Positions 11,035-20,291 are shown, numbered from the stretch's first letter. The stretch: DNA of 64,000 nucleotides from Desertivirga arenae (GCF_017355785.1 NZ_JAFEWE010000019.1:1-64000), one strand, 5' to 3'. A program made the numbers and translations. Notes: a model not told the origin generated them from the sequence alone.

Positions 11035-11080
11035 TATATTTGCAAACCCTTTCGGGGAGGCACTCATCATAAGTGCAAAA
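11035..11080 (+). promoter_or_regulatory. tRNA-Met promoter -7 element and leader
   Basis: TATATTTG at 11035-11042 matches the Bacteroidota -7 consensus TAnnTTTG. The -33 element is only a T-run. Immediately downstream the leader reads CAAACCCTTTCGGGGAGG and then a GCACT/AGTGC hairpin. The same leader plan is found before tRNA-Thr at 44.63 kb. Confidence 0.6.
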
Positions 11081-11119
11081 TATAAAAAGTTTTGATCTTT
11101 GTTGAAACTTTAAAATAAT

Positions 11120-11193
11120 GGCGGGGTAGCTCAGATGGTTAGAGCGCAGGATTCATAACCCTGAGGTCGGCAGTTCGATCCTGCTCCCCGCTA
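11120..11193 (+). tRNA. tRNA-Met (CAT anticodon, elongator or Ile2)
   Basis: A 74-nt cloverleaf with a 7-bp acceptor stem (GGCGGGG/CCCCGCT, first pair G.T), D-arm GCTC...GAGC, anticodon loop TTCATAA, and T-arm with TTCGATC. The anticodon is CAT. The GGG/CCC anticodon stem of initiator tRNA is absent, so this is elongator tRNA-Met or, if C34 is lysidine-modified by TilS, tRNA-Ile2. CCA is not encoded. The T-stem and anticodon stem each contain one weak pair. Confidence 0.93.
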
Positions 11194-11198
11194 CTTGG

Positions 11199-11236
11199 AA
11201 AAAAGGCTTTTAGGCGTTGCTTAAGAGCCTTTTTTA
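11199..11236 (+). terminator. terminator after tRNA-Met
   Basis: An 11-bp stem (AAAAGGCTTTT with AAGAGCCTTTT, one G.U pair) followed by a T-run lies 6 bp after the tRNA. The rest of the gap up to 11473 shows no gene or structure. Confidence 0.75.
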
Positions 11237-11473
11237 TTGTTTGTTAGTTTGCCGGGCCAGGTGGCGCGTTTACTATTTTAAATTCCTAAGTAGTAAGTCT
11301 AGTTAGCCTTTCAACTTAAATCACTGTATTGATAATAGGGTAAATCAACCTATTTTTTCTTCCTTAATTATTTCGCTTTATAATCGAAAATGAGAGGTTA
11401 CGAATTTCTTTGGCCTGATTTCTGAAAAGGTATAAGGCCAAGGGCACAACTTCGCCCCTGGCTTTTAAAACTA

Positions 11474-12298
11474 TTATAACTTACTATACCGCTCTTTCAG
11501 CAGCTTCATCATGTAAACGTTATTAGCCCACTGATCAGAAATTGGTTTTTGAGAATATGGTAAGTGTACCATATAAGGGTACGGTCCGAATTCTGGGGTT
11601 ATGGTTACCAATTCAGCATTTTCTGATTGTTTACGCTCCACAATCTTATCCCACCACCCTAGGTGATGCTGTAAGGCTTCATTCCATTCTGGTGCCGCCG
11701 GATCCGGAACTTGTGGTCCTTCTGGGTATCCAACCCGGGCATGAATATGCTCTGTTCTTGCGATAGCGAGTTCCAAAGCTGCCTGCTGATCTTCCAAAAA
11801 AGATTCTGCTACGTTTACCCAATGCGAGGCATCGAGGGTGATACGCAGCTCAGGAATCCTTTGGAGGTAGTCGAAGGTGATGTGCGCAGCGAAAGTGAAC
11901 TTATTGCGATGAGTTTCATGATATACTTCAACCCCTGTAGCGTTTGTATGTTCTGCCGCCCGTTCTACCAGCTTTTTGTTCTGCTCAAAGCTGAAGTAAT
12001 CTTTTCCGGTCTGCGAATCTATTTTCAAGGCCTTGTAAGGCTTTACCATATCTAACCACCCGCCATAGTTTTCGTAGTGTTTAGAGAAGTCTGAGTCGTA
12101 GGTTCCGTAATGTTGCGGGATAGCATCTAATCCGAACTTATCGAAATTAGTCCAGGCTTCGTCCAATTCCTTTACGTCGACCTCGTTCGGAATGCCATAT
12201 TCAACACCGTCGTATCCTTCGTCCTGCACCCTCTGACAGAACGAATCCCAACTTACATGTTCATTACCCCATCTGGGGCAAAAGAATTTAAATTTCAA
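11474..12298 (-). CDS. sugar phosphate isomerase/epimerase-like TIM-barrel protein
   Basis: A 274-residue protein of the xylose-isomerase-like TIM-barrel (AP endonuclease 2) superfamily. It begins MKFKFFCPRWGNE. It has the usual series of acidic and His residues at strand ends: YDGVEYGIP, VEVYHETHRN, ITLDASHW, HIHARVGYPEGPQ and TPEFGPYPY. These form the divalent metal site of isomerases and epimerases. The substrate is unknown. It is the last gene of a four-gene minus-strand operon, 25 bp after the PhyH gene. Two such barrels in one operon suggest successive isomerisation or epimerisation steps on a sugar, polyol or keto-acid. Confidence 0.8.
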   Translation of the reverse strand: MKFKFFCPRWGNEHVSWDSFCQRVQDEGYDGVEYGIPNEVDVKELDEAWTNFDKFGLDAIPQHYGTYDSDFSKHYENYGGWLDMVKPYKALKIDSQTGKDYFSFEQNKKLVERAAEHTNATGVEVYHETHRNKFTFAAHITFDYLQRIPELRITLDASHWVNVAESFLEDQQAALELAIARTEHIHARVGYPEGPQVPDPAAPEWNEALQHHLGWWDKIVERKQSENAELVTITPEFGPYPYMVHLPYSQKPISDQWANNVYMMKLLKERYSKL

Positions 12299-12323
12299 AG
12301 TAGTAGTTTAAAAATTTATGTTT

Positions 12324-13154
12324 TTATTTCACCTTCAGCGTGATTTCGTCTTCTTTTTGAAGGAAATCTCGGTCAGCAGATAAGCCTTTCGCCTCTGAAG
12401 AAATCACTGCGTTATTTGGTACTGTTTGCACTGGCGTAATGCAGGATAAGTTCTTCTCGCGGAAAGGTTTATTATAACTTAAATTATAAGCGGAGATCAT
12501 AGACCAGCGAGGCTTATCGGAAGTGTTAGCTTCAGACATATGAAGCGTATTACTATGGAAGAACAAAAGGTCTCCTGGCTCTAGTTCAACGTATACCCTT
12601 TCAAAGCGGGTAAGTGATTCATTCACGAAGTCCATATCTGCACCCTGCTGCTCTCCAGCGAAACTGTGTTCTACCCGTCCGATCTTATGAGAGCCTTTCA
12701 ATACTTGTAAGCAGCCGTTTTGCACGTTAGCTTCAGTAAGGGCAAGCATCACGCTGATCATCGCATCCGGAAACAGGAAGCCGTTCTTGTACCAGTAACC
12801 ATAGTCCTGATGCCATTCCCAGGCACCGCCCACCTGTGGCTCCTTCTGCATCAGCTTGGAATGGAAGTGACAAACTTCTCCTTCACCTAGCAGGTCTTGC
12901 ACAGCATTTACCAAAGCTTCGCTTCTGGTAAGTAAGCCATATGCATCGTCTCCCGGAGTGAACCAAAGGGTAAGCTTTGTTCTTTTTCCGGATTGGTCGT
13001 TGAAGTCGAAGGCCTTGTTCTTCAGGACGTCATCTTCTGTAGCAATCCCATACAAAAGGCTTACCTCTTCTTTTGACAGGAAGTTTTTTACAATAATATA
13101 TCCATCTCTGTCGTATGCCGCTTTTTGTTCGGCTGTTAATCTTAACTCATTCAT
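12324..13154 (-). CDS. phytanoyl-CoA dioxygenase (PhyH) family protein
   Basis: A 276-residue Fe(II)/2-oxoglutarate-dependent oxygenase of the PhyH family. The metal triad is readable: WHQD (His about 115, Asp about 117) and the distal His about 205 in HSNTLHMSEAN. It is followed by the 2-oxoglutarate-binding Arg about 216 in DKPRWS. In bacteria such proteins hydroxylate small molecules, and PhyH genes are common in sugar and cyclitol clusters. The genes on either side encode TIM-barrel isomerases and upstream lies an NAD-dependent oxidoreductase, so the substrate is probably a carbohydrate-like compound rather than a lipid. That is inference from context. Confidence 0.85.
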   Translation of the reverse strand: MNELRLTAEQKAAYDRDGYIIVKNFLSKEEVSLLYGIATEDDVLKNKAFDFNDQSGKRTKLTLWFTPGDDAYGLLTRSEALVNAVQDLLGEGEVCHFHSKLMQKEPQVGGAWEWHQDYGYWYKNGFLFPDAMISVMLALTEANVQNGCLQVLKGSHKIGRVEHSFAGEQQGADMDFVNESLTRFERVYVELEPGDLLFFHSNTLHMSEANTSDKPRWSMISAYNLSYNKPFREKNLSCITPVQTVPNNAVISSEAKGLSADRDFLQKEDEITLKVK

Positions 13155-13180
13155 AGTATTAGTTCTTTAGGTAAATATTT

Positions 13181-14098
13181 TTAGGCACCAACTGCCTTTA
13201 GTGTATCATCAACAAAGCGTTTTGCACGCGGAATATCTTCTTCATCCAGATGCTCTATGATCAAAGGAATATTTGGATGTTTTTTAGAAAGTAATTTCAG
13301 ATATAATTCATAGTTTAATATACCCAAACCTGCTGCAGGAAGTTCAACATCCCCTGCTCCGCGGAAAGTATGAGATTCTACAGCATCAATTGCTGCATGT
13401 TTTTCTTCGCTGTTTTCTGCTTGCTTTATGTCTTTCGCATGAGCAATCTTGATTCGGTCTTCAAGTGCATTGAAAATGCGGTAAAGCTCTGCATCTACGT
13501 TTTTAATATTTGCTCCATTGAAATAATTTGTAGGGTCCATAAGTAGCCCCAACCCAGGATGATCTACTTCTCTGAATAAACGAAGGAGCTGATCAACACT
13601 GCCAATTACATTATTTACGTAGTTTTCCACGAGGAACACCGAATCGTGTTTATAAGCGAATTCCGCAAGTTCTTCAATAACTGCTTTAATTTCCTGGAAG
13701 GCTTCTTCTGTGGCGTTGTTTTCGTGGAACACCCAATCACTGCTGGGCTCGTAGGTCCCGGTTTCACTGATCACATAAGGGGTACCAAATTCCCTGGCGA
13801 ACTTTAATAAGGTCTTCACATATTCAATGTTCTTACGCTTTTTCTCTGGATCAGGAGAAATCAGATTGGTATACCCGGAGATAGCAACGATTTCAATATT
13901 AGCATCACGGAAAGCATTCCGGATAGTACGGGCTTTTTCGACGGTAAGGGTTTGCGGTAAAGTGTAAGGATCGTTCAGGTCGAAGTCTTTAAAACTTAGA
14001 TCCAGCTGAATACAATTGAACCCATCTTTTTTCACTTTAGCGATAGTTTCTTCTAAGGTGTAGGGGTAGTATCCGTTAAAAATACCTACTGATATCAT
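13181..14098 (-). CDS. sugar phosphate isomerase/epimerase (TIM barrel)
   Basis: A 305-residue xylose-isomerase-like TIM barrel. It begins MISVGIFNGYYPYTLEE, and strand-end residues of the metal site appear as VISETGTYEP, FLVENYVNNV, LLMDPTNYF, IKIAHAKDI, and LIIEHLDEEDIPRA near the C terminus. This set resembles inosose/sugar epimerases more closely than the second barrel of the operon does. It lies 6 bp after the oxidoreductase gene and 26 bp before the PhyH gene, so co-transcription is very likely. The exact substrate cannot be read from the sequence. Confidence 0.85.
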   Translation of the reverse strand: MISVGIFNGYYPYTLEETIAKVKKDGFNCIQLDLSFKDFDLNDPYTLPQTLTVEKARTIRNAFRDANIEIVAISGYTNLISPDPEKKRKNIEYVKTLLKFAREFGTPYVISETGTYEPSSDWVFHENNATEEAFQEIKAVIEELAEFAYKHDSVFLVENYVNNVIGSVDQLLRLFREVDHPGLGLLMDPTNYFNGANIKNVDAELYRIFNALEDRIKIAHAKDIKQAENSEEKHAAIDAVESHTFRGAGDVELPAAGLGILNYELYLKLLSKKHPNIPLIIEHLDEEDIPRAKRFVDDTLKAVGA

Positions 14099-14104
14099 TT
14101 CTGT

Positions 14105-15214
14105 TTATTTAAGGGTTTGTAATGTTTCGGTTAGTTTTACTGTTCTTTCTTCCTTGATAGAGAGATAAAGTGCGTCGATAGTGGCCATGGTGCGCAGATT
14201 ATCACGACCGTTTATTTCTGGCAAGCGGTCTTCCTCTACTGCACAAAGCAATGAAGCCATGGTCCCTTCAAAAGCATCGGGGAACCAAACGGTATCCCAA
14301 GAAGGCTCAATCCACTGATCAGGGAATTTACGTGTAGTGAACTTTAAGGTACTTAAACCTTTTTCAGGGAATTTAGGCCAACCGATTTCTCCAAGGGCCA
14401 TTCCTTCTGTACCTTCTACCCTCCATTTTATATACATATCCTTTTGAGTTCCTTCGCCCTGCCATGCCCATACATCGTCCAGGCTGGTTGCCATTAGTCC
14501 ATCTGCATACTGGAAGGTATATTGAGTGATACCATCAATATGAGGGAATTTGGTGCGTGGGTCATTTCTGGTAATAGCCGTTACTTTTTCAGGATCACCA
14601 AAGAGATACCGGAAGGTATCAATATGATGTATTCCCATGTTAAGCATCTCTAGCCGATCATATTCTTTCAGGAACTCCTGCCAGTGAGGAATAGCACGCA
14701 TATCGATGGTTGCAAGGACGATTTCTCCGAAGTAATTATGTTCAAGGAGGGTTTTTAGGGCACGGATAGATTGGTCGTACCGCATGTTGCTATTAACAGC
14801 GAGCTTGATTCCTGCCTGCTCGCACAGCAACACTATTTCGTTGGCTTCTTCAAGGTTCATCGCCAAAGGTTTCTGGCAGAGTATTCCCCTGATGTGATCG
14901 TTTTCTTTAACCGCTTCCCGTACTATTTCAAGTTGCCTGTTCGGAGGGACAGCAATGTCAAGGATCTCAATGTCCTTATCCTTTATCAGTTCCTGCCAGG
15001 AATTATGAATCGTTGGAATATTAAATTCTGCAGCTACCTCTTCTGCCTTTGAGCGGTCTCTGGAAGCAATAGCATAAGAATTGAAGCCGGCACTACGGTA
15101 GGCTACCTGGTGACATCCCCGGACGATTGCACCTGAACCTATAGTCCCAATGCGCCAATCCTTGCGGGAAGGCATGCGGGCTGTTAAATTCAGATCTAAT
15201 GTAAATTCATTCAT
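14105..15214 (-). CDS. Gfo/Idh/MocA-family NAD(P)-dependent oxidoreductase
   Basis: First gene of the four-gene operon, 369 residues. A Rossmann motif (IGTIGSGAIVRG, about 22-33) opens the protein. The family active-site segment appears as CQKPLA, with catalytic Lys about 115; the usual Glu before Lys is Gln here. The second-domain motif GIHHID (His 196-197, Asp 199) is intact. Enzymes of this family oxidise or reduce sugars, inositols and related compounds, often to 3-keto sugars. Combined with two epimerase-like barrels and a PhyH oxygenase, this gives an uncharacterised oxidative pathway. No transporter or regulator is adjacent. The 270-bp upstream gap shows no clear TAnnTTTG promoter. Confidence 0.9.
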   Translation of the reverse strand: MNEFTLDLNLTARMPSRKDWRIGTIGSGAIVRGCHQVAYRSAGFNSYAIASRDRSKAEEVAAEFNIPTIHNSWQELIKDKDIEILDIAVPPNRQLEIVREAVKENDHIRGILCQKPLAMNLEEANEIVLLCEQAGIKLAVNSNMRYDQSIRALKTLLEHNYFGEIVLATIDMRAIPHWQEFLKEYDRLEMLNMGIHHIDTFRYLFGDPEKVTAITRNDPRTKFPHIDGITQYTFQYADGLMATSLDDVWAWQGEGTQKDMYIKWRVEGTEGMALGEIGWPKFPEKGLSTLKFTTRKFPDQWIEPSWDTVWFPDAFEGTMASLLCAVEEDRLPEINGRDNLRTMATIDALYLSIKEERTVKLTETLQTLK

Positions 15215-15484
15215 TGTTTATTTAGGAAATGGTTTTGATGGTTATAAAATGTTCCTAGCTAAAGGCTTAAAACAAGAAATGTCTTACCTCACGTTATGCT
15301 ATCCCCGCGCTCTGGTCTTAAGCTCGTATTTATAAAATATCCTCCTTGAGTTTCATAGGTAAGGAAGGACTAGTACTTGATTCAAATTAGTTTGCTTACC
15401 AAAGCTAATTATGCGCGGGAACAGGATTTTATAGGATATTTACATATTGATGTGAAATACTACCATGCTTTTGCCCTGGTAGTT

Positions 15485-16594
15485 TTACCTGCATACCTTC
15501 TCTAGGAAGGAGGTGACTGCATAAGTGGATAATTGCCCACCGGGACCGTTTATATTAAAGTCAAACCCGTGCGTTGCCCAGGGGAGGCTTAGGAAATGGG
15601 TCTGTATGTTATTCTCCTGGAGTTTCTTGTATAGTCGCTGGCTGTGTTCGTAGGCAACCAATACATCATTTTTTCCGTGAATAATTAAGGTTGGAACCGA
15701 TTGTTTATTAACAAATAACAGGGGAGAGCTCTTTTGGTATTGTTCAGGTATTTGCTGGTAGGTGCCACCCAGATAATCTTCCATTACTTTTCTGGAATCC
15801 ATTACAAGAGGATTGGCAGGGATAGAGTATCCCCAGACCATATCGGCCGGACCATAAAAATCCACAACGCCTTTAATTCCTGCATTTGCAATAGTGTATG
15901 CTGCCAGAAGAGCAATTTGAGCTCCAGCAGAGCGGCCAAGTAATACAAATTTTGTGGTGTCAATAGAAAGTTCCTTGGAATGCTCGATTAGATAGCTTAA
16001 TGCCTGTTTCACATCTTCAATTGGCGATGGACTCTTGTATATTGGAGCGAGCCGGTAATTGATCGCAGCAACATGGTACCCCTCATATGCGAGATAGGAG
16101 TTCAATTCAGGCAATTGATCATTGTCTCCGCTTTTCCAGGAACCTCCATGAATAACAATGACACATGGCCTGATTCCTGCTTTTGAAGATGGAAAAAATT
16201 TTAGTTCTAATTTCTGTTTATCTTCCCTTGTATAGCGAAAGGACTTATAAGCAATAGTTCTAGTGTTGCTTCGAGTTAACAAGGTACTGAAGCTAAATGG
16301 AATGCTTTCGGAATTTGACTGTTGCTGCATGTTCCATTTTAATGAGCTACCGATGAAATAGGCTTTTATAATTGGATAACTGAAAAGCAGGATTGCTAAA
16401 ATACCTATTGCATTGCCTGTGGTTTGCCATGATGAACTTTTCAACACCACCAGTGCCAGCAGACTAAGGAGTACAAAGGCCAATGAGTATTCAGTAACCA
16501 GTATTGCGATTAACCAAAGATGATAAGTGGGTGCTGGAAAAATAGTCAGCAGCGATAAAAGGAAAAGTATAACCAGAAATATCAGTCGGATCAT
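15485..16594 (-). CDS. membrane-anchored alpha/beta-hydrolase (esterase-like)
   Basis: A 369-residue protein with about three N-terminal membrane helices (residues about 1-20, 26-50, 58-80) followed by an alpha/beta-hydrolase of the BD-FAE/HSL type. The oxyanion motif HGGSW (about 149-153), nucleophile elbow GRSAG (Ser about 222), acid Asp about 310 in HGKND and His about 342 in WATHGFD form a full catalytic set. The membrane anchor places the enzyme at the cytoplasmic membrane, and the orientation is not clear. It lies 41 bp after the GH1 gene on the same strand, so the two may form an operon acting on acylated glycosides. That function is inferred. Confidence 0.85.
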   Translation of the reverse strand: MIRLIFLVILFLLSLLTIFPAPTYHLWLIAILVTEYSLAFVLLSLLALVVLKSSSWQTTGNAIGILAILLFSYPIIKAYFIGSSLKWNMQQQSNSESIPFSFSTLLTRSNTRTIAYKSFRYTREDKQKLELKFFPSSKAGIRPCVIVIHGGSWKSGDNDQLPELNSYLAYEGYHVAAINYRLAPIYKSPSPIEDVKQALSYLIEHSKELSIDTTKFVLLGRSAGAQIALLAAYTIANAGIKGVVDFYGPADMVWGYSIPANPLVMDSRKVMEDYLGGTYQQIPEQYQKSSPLLFVNKQSVPTLIIHGKNDVLVAYEHSQRLYKKLQENNIQTHFLSLPWATHGFDFNINGPGGQLSTYAVTSFLEKVCR

Positions 16595-16635
16595 AGAAGC
16601 TGTTAGTAAAAAAGGAAAGACGAAAGATCTATTCT

Positions 16636-17991
16636 TTACGATCCTAAAAAGCTACTGAACCATTTTCCGGAATCTTTAACTATTCTTTCCTGTGTTTTGA
16701 AGTTAACATAAATCAGACCGAAACGAGGATGATAGCCTTCTGCCCATTCAAAATTATCGGTAAGGGTCCACACGAAATATCCTTCTACCTTACATCCTTC
16801 CTGTTTGGCTTTTAATACTTGTGCTATATGATCCTGCAAATACTTGACTCTTTTTTCGTCTTTGACAGACCCGTCCTGAACAGTATCAGGAAAAGCTGCG
16901 CCATTTTCAGTAATTATGATCTTTCTTATCTGCGGGTACGCGTCGAACTTTTTAAGGATATGGTATATTGCTGAAGGATAAACCTCCCAACCCATAGTTG
17001 TGGTGGGCACTTTTCTTTTTTCAGCTTTTACCAGTCTTGCACCGATATAGGGTGTGAAGAAGGATGACTTTACGATTTCTCTGGTATAATTTTGCAAGCC
17101 AATAAAATCAAAATCGAAGGTAAGTTTTGCTTCGTCTCCAGATTTAATATGTTTTTCGAGCTTTCTTAGTACCGGGAGGTCATTTACAGGATAACCCAGG
17201 CCAAGAACCGGCTCGATAAATAGGCGGTTTAATAAAGTATCGGCCCTTTTTGCTGCAGCTAAGTCTCTCGGACTGTTAGAATAGGGTTCGATATAGGTAC
17301 AGGAAAATGTAGTTCCTATTTCGGCATCTGGGATAGTATTGCGTAGAATACGTCCGCCCTCGGCAATTGAAAGGGCTGTGTGATGAATTGCAGGAGCAAA
17401 GTTGCCCATGCCTCGACGCCCCGGAGCGTGGATGCCCATGAAATAGCCTGCCCCTGTAAATACGGAGGGCTCGTTCATAACCATCCAGTGTTTTACAGTA
17501 TCTCCAAAGTTCTGCGCACAGAGGGAGGTGAAATCCGAGAACCAGCCTACAACATCGCGATTAGTCCAGCCTCCTTTTTGTTCTAATGCGAAAGGCAGAT
17601 CCCAGTGGTAAACAGTTAACCATGGATTTATATCCTTTTCCAGGCAATACTCTATAACTCTTTTGTAGTAATCAATTCCTGACTGATTTATTCGTCCTTT
17701 ACCTTCAGGCAAGATACGGGACCAGCTAATTGAAAAGCGGAAATCGGGGATGTTGAGCTGTTTGATTAGATTGATGTCCCCCTGGTAGCAATTGTAAAAA
17801 TCACAAGCTACTTGTCCGTGTTGCCGATCTTTAACTTTTCCTCTTTTTTGCGTAAAGACATCCCAGATGGACAGACCTTTTCCATCTACATCAAAGGCTC
17901 CTTCTATCTGATATGCGGCCGTTGATACACCCCAGCGAAAATTATCTCCGAATTGTTCTCGTTTTAGATTTTGCAAATTATCCTCTTTCAT
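16636..17991 (-). CDS. GH1 family beta-glucosidase
   Basis: A 451-residue retaining beta-glycosidase of family GH1. The acid/base Glu about 174 is in the MNEPS motif and the nucleophile Glu about 362 is in the ITENG motif. N-terminal WGVSTAAYQIEGA, YHWDLPFAL and C-terminal FVWTLTDNFEW are diagnostic of family GH1. No signal peptide is seen, so it probably acts in the cytoplasm on imported beta-glucosides or cellobiose-like disaccharides. It precedes the membrane esterase on the same strand. Upstream lies a 488-bp gap. Confidence 0.95.
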   Translation of the reverse strand: MKEDNLQNLKREQFGDNFRWGVSTAAYQIEGAFDVDGKGLSIWDVFTQKRGKVKDRQHGQVACDFYNCYQGDINLIKQLNIPDFRFSISWSRILPEGKGRINQSGIDYYKRVIEYCLEKDINPWLTVYHWDLPFALEQKGGWTNRDVVGWFSDFTSLCAQNFGDTVKHWMVMNEPSVFTGAGYFMGIHAPGRRGMGNFAPAIHHTALSIAEGGRILRNTIPDAEIGTTFSCTYIEPYSNSPRDLAAAKRADTLLNRLFIEPVLGLGYPVNDLPVLRKLEKHIKSGDEAKLTFDFDFIGLQNYTREIVKSSFFTPYIGARLVKAEKRKVPTTTMGWEVYPSAIYHILKKFDAYPQIRKIIITENGAAFPDTVQDGSVKDEKRVKYLQDHIAQVLKAKQEGCKVEGYFVWTLTDNFEWAEGYHPRFGLIYVNFKTQERIVKDSGKWFSSFLGS

Positions 17992-18479
17992 TTTGGCGCA
18001 CAGGCCGTCTTTCTTCGCCCAATATCAGGAAATTTAATTAATGGCGGAAAGAAGATATCATAGCCTTTAGAAAAAGCCATTCTTTGAATGATAGCAACAT
18101 TTGAAAAATTGAGTATTTCATAGCGTTTGTTTTTATCTCTTATCAAATCTAACTAGGATGTCTTTCCTTAATGTATAAAAGCTGTTATTAATATGTTAAG
18201 GATTTAGGGATGAGATTTAAACCTTTTGTTTTTCTATAGGTCTGATTTTCATAGCAATTTAAAAGAGGGTGAAGATGTTGGATTATGCTGAGGGATGGTG
18301 GAATAAGCCATATAAAGATGATTTACCACGTAAATACTTTGGGTTCTAAAACAAAGTTGTGAAGCGTTAATTATTGTTAAAAGAAAAATTCACTTTTGTC
18401 GGATTTTTGTAGTTAAGGAATTTGTTAATAATTTACTAGCGTAACGTTGCGTTTAGTGTAACACTTAGATAATTAGAGT
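17992..18479. other. 488-bp intergenic region between divergent GH1 and subtilase genes
   Basis: The gap is AT-rich and must hold promoters for both directions. No perfect TTTG-N19-TAnnTTTG pair was found. One short ORF is present on the plus strand: ATG at 18275, 24 residues (MLDYAEGWWNKPYKDDLPRK then YFGF), stop at 18347-18349, preceded by AGAGGGTGA. It may encode a small peptide or be chance. Nothing else is visible. Confidence 0.4.
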
Positions 18480-20222
18480 ATGATTCTACTAAAAAGGATA
18501 ATAATATTGGGGCTTCTTTTGCCCTTGGGCGTCTATGCGCAGAAGAAGGAGGCGGTGAAGCCTAACTGGCAAAATCTTGACCTTCAGAAAGATGGAGTTT
18601 TTGGAATTAGTACAGAAAAGGCTTACGACCTTGTTAGAGGTAAGAAAAGCGTTCCGGTGGTAGTGGCTGTTATTGACGGTGGCGTAGACGAGGAGCATGA
18701 GGACTTGAGGAGCGTGATGTGGAAGAATCCTAAAGAAATAGCAGGAAACAATAAAGACGACGATAATAATGGTTATGTTGATGATATTTATGGTTGGAAC
18801 TTTTTAGGTTCAGCTAAAGGCAACGTGCGTTTTGATAACCTTGAGGCTGTTCGTTTAATCCGCATTTACCAGGATAAGTATGCCTCTGTCCTTAATTCAA
18901 CGCCACTTACTCCTCAGGAGCGAAAAGAGTTTAGTTTGTATAAGAAGCTGGTGACTGAGCAAATGGATAAGTTGCAGCGAGCACGCGTGGGCTATGAAAA
19001 TTACTCAGTAGTTGCTAAGACACTTGATTCTATCGAGGCAAGGATTGGAAAGAAACCGGTAACGAAAAAGGATATTGAAGATTATAACTCAAGGAATGAT
19101 GTTGAATCAAAAGTTCTGAAAATCGTAAAATCGGAGTTGAAAGATAATCCGGATTATCCAGCGGTTAAAGAAGAGCTTATGGACGCTGTGAAGTATTTTA
19201 ACAGTCAATTGAACTATCATCTCAATGTGTCTTTTGATCCAAGAGATTCTATAGGTGACAATTATGCAAATAGCTACGAGAAGATATATGGAAACGCTGA
19301 TATTACTGGTCCGGATGCTCTTCACGGAACTCACGTAGCTGGGATTATTGCAGCTGATCGTACGAACAAATTAGGAATTAAAGGTGTAGCGGACAATGTG
19401 CGTATTATGGGAGTGCGTACCGTTCCTGATGGTGACGAAAGGGATAAGGATGTGGCTAATGCAATAAGATACGCCGTTGATAATGGCGCGAAGGTGATTA
19501 ATATGAGTTTTGGTAAAAGCTTTTCCTGGGATAAGGCTGCAGTAGACAGTGCAGTTAGGTACGCTGAAAAGAAGGACGTCCTTCTTGTTCATGCCGCTGG
19601 TAATGATGGTAAGAACAATGATTTTAGTAATAATTTTCCGAATAAGTATTACCATACTGACACAACTAACGTAAACTTTGCCAACCTGCCAGGTAACAGA
19701 CTTGATCTTCTTGCCAGGGGAGCTCAAGGGAGAGGTCCCCAAACTATGGGTATGGGAGGTATGATGCGTCCTATGGAGATGCCTAAGCCGAAACCTGATT
19801 CTGTAAAGTTTAATGGACCACAAGCAAAAAATTGGATAGAAGTGGGAGCTTCAAAATGGAAGAATGATGAAACGCTTGTGGCTAACTTCTCCAACTATGG
19901 AAAGTACGCAGTTGATGTGTTTGCTCCAGGTGTTCAGATTAACTCAACTACTCCTGGTTCTAAATATAAGGAGGAAGATGGCACCAGTATGGCTTCTCCG
20001 GTAGTTGCTGGTCTAGCTGCCTTAATTCGTTCCTATTATCCTTCACTGACAGCTCCTCAGGTAAAAGACATCATTATGAGGTCTGTAGTAAAGGTTGAGC
20101 AAAAGGTGAAGATTAAAGAAGATGGAGAAAATAAGAAAGTAAAGTTATCTGATATTAGCGTAACTGGTGGTGTTGTTAATGCTTATAATGCATTAAAACT
20201 TGCAGCAGAAATAAGTAAATAA
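18480..20222 (+). CDS. secreted S8 family subtilisin-like serine protease
   Basis: A 580-residue subtilase with an N-terminal signal peptide (MILLKRIIILGLLLPLGVYA, cleavage near the AQ pair). The catalytic triad is Asp about 66 (VIDGGVD), His about 282 (HGTHVAG) and Ser about 503 (GTSMASP). The oxyanion Asn is in AAGND (about 375). An insertion of about 200 residues, rich in charged helices, separates Asp and His. A Gly/Met/Pro-rich loop (about 415-440) sits before the Ser region. Similar subtilases are common secreted proteins in Bacteroidota. No type IX secretion tail is present, so it likely stays periplasmic. A convergent terminator follows. Confidence 0.93.
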   Translation: MILLKRIIILGLLLPLGVYAQKKEAVKPNWQNLDLQKDGVFGISTEKAYDLVRGKKSVPVVVAVIDGGVDEEHEDLRSVMWKNPKEIAGNNKDDDNNGYVDDIYGWNFLGSAKGNVRFDNLEAVRLIRIYQDKYASVLNSTPLTPQERKEFSLYKKLVTEQMDKLQRARVGYENYSVVAKTLDSIEARIGKKPVTKKDIEDYNSRNDVESKVLKIVKSELKDNPDYPAVKEELMDAVKYFNSQLNYHLNVSFDPRDSIGDNYANSYEKIYGNADITGPDALHGTHVAGIIAADRTNKLGIKGVADNVRIMGVRTVPDGDERDKDVANAIRYAVDNGAKVINMSFGKSFSWDKAAVDSAVRYAEKKDVLLVHAAGNDGKNNDFSNNFPNKYYHTDTTNVNFANLPGNRLDLLARGAQGRGPQTMGMGGMMRPMEMPKPKPDSVKFNGPQAKNWIEVGASKWKNDETLVANFSNYGKYAVDVFAPGVQINSTTPGSKYKEEDGTSMASPVVAGLAALIRSYYPSLTAPQVKDIIMRSVVKVEQKVKIKEDGENKKVKLSDISVTGGVVNAYNALKLAAEISK

Positions 20223-20253
20223 TTTAACGGTTTAAATTTAGAAATTTAAGTAT

Positions 20254-20291
20254 AAAAAAGCGGCTCATCGATTTCTGAGCCGCTTTTTTAT
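20254..20291. terminator. bidirectional terminator between subtilase and the phosphoesterase gene
   Basis: A 9-bp stem (AGCGGCTCA / TGAGCCGCT) with A-run before and T-run after fits a terminator acting in both directions, between two convergent genes. Confidence 0.85.
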
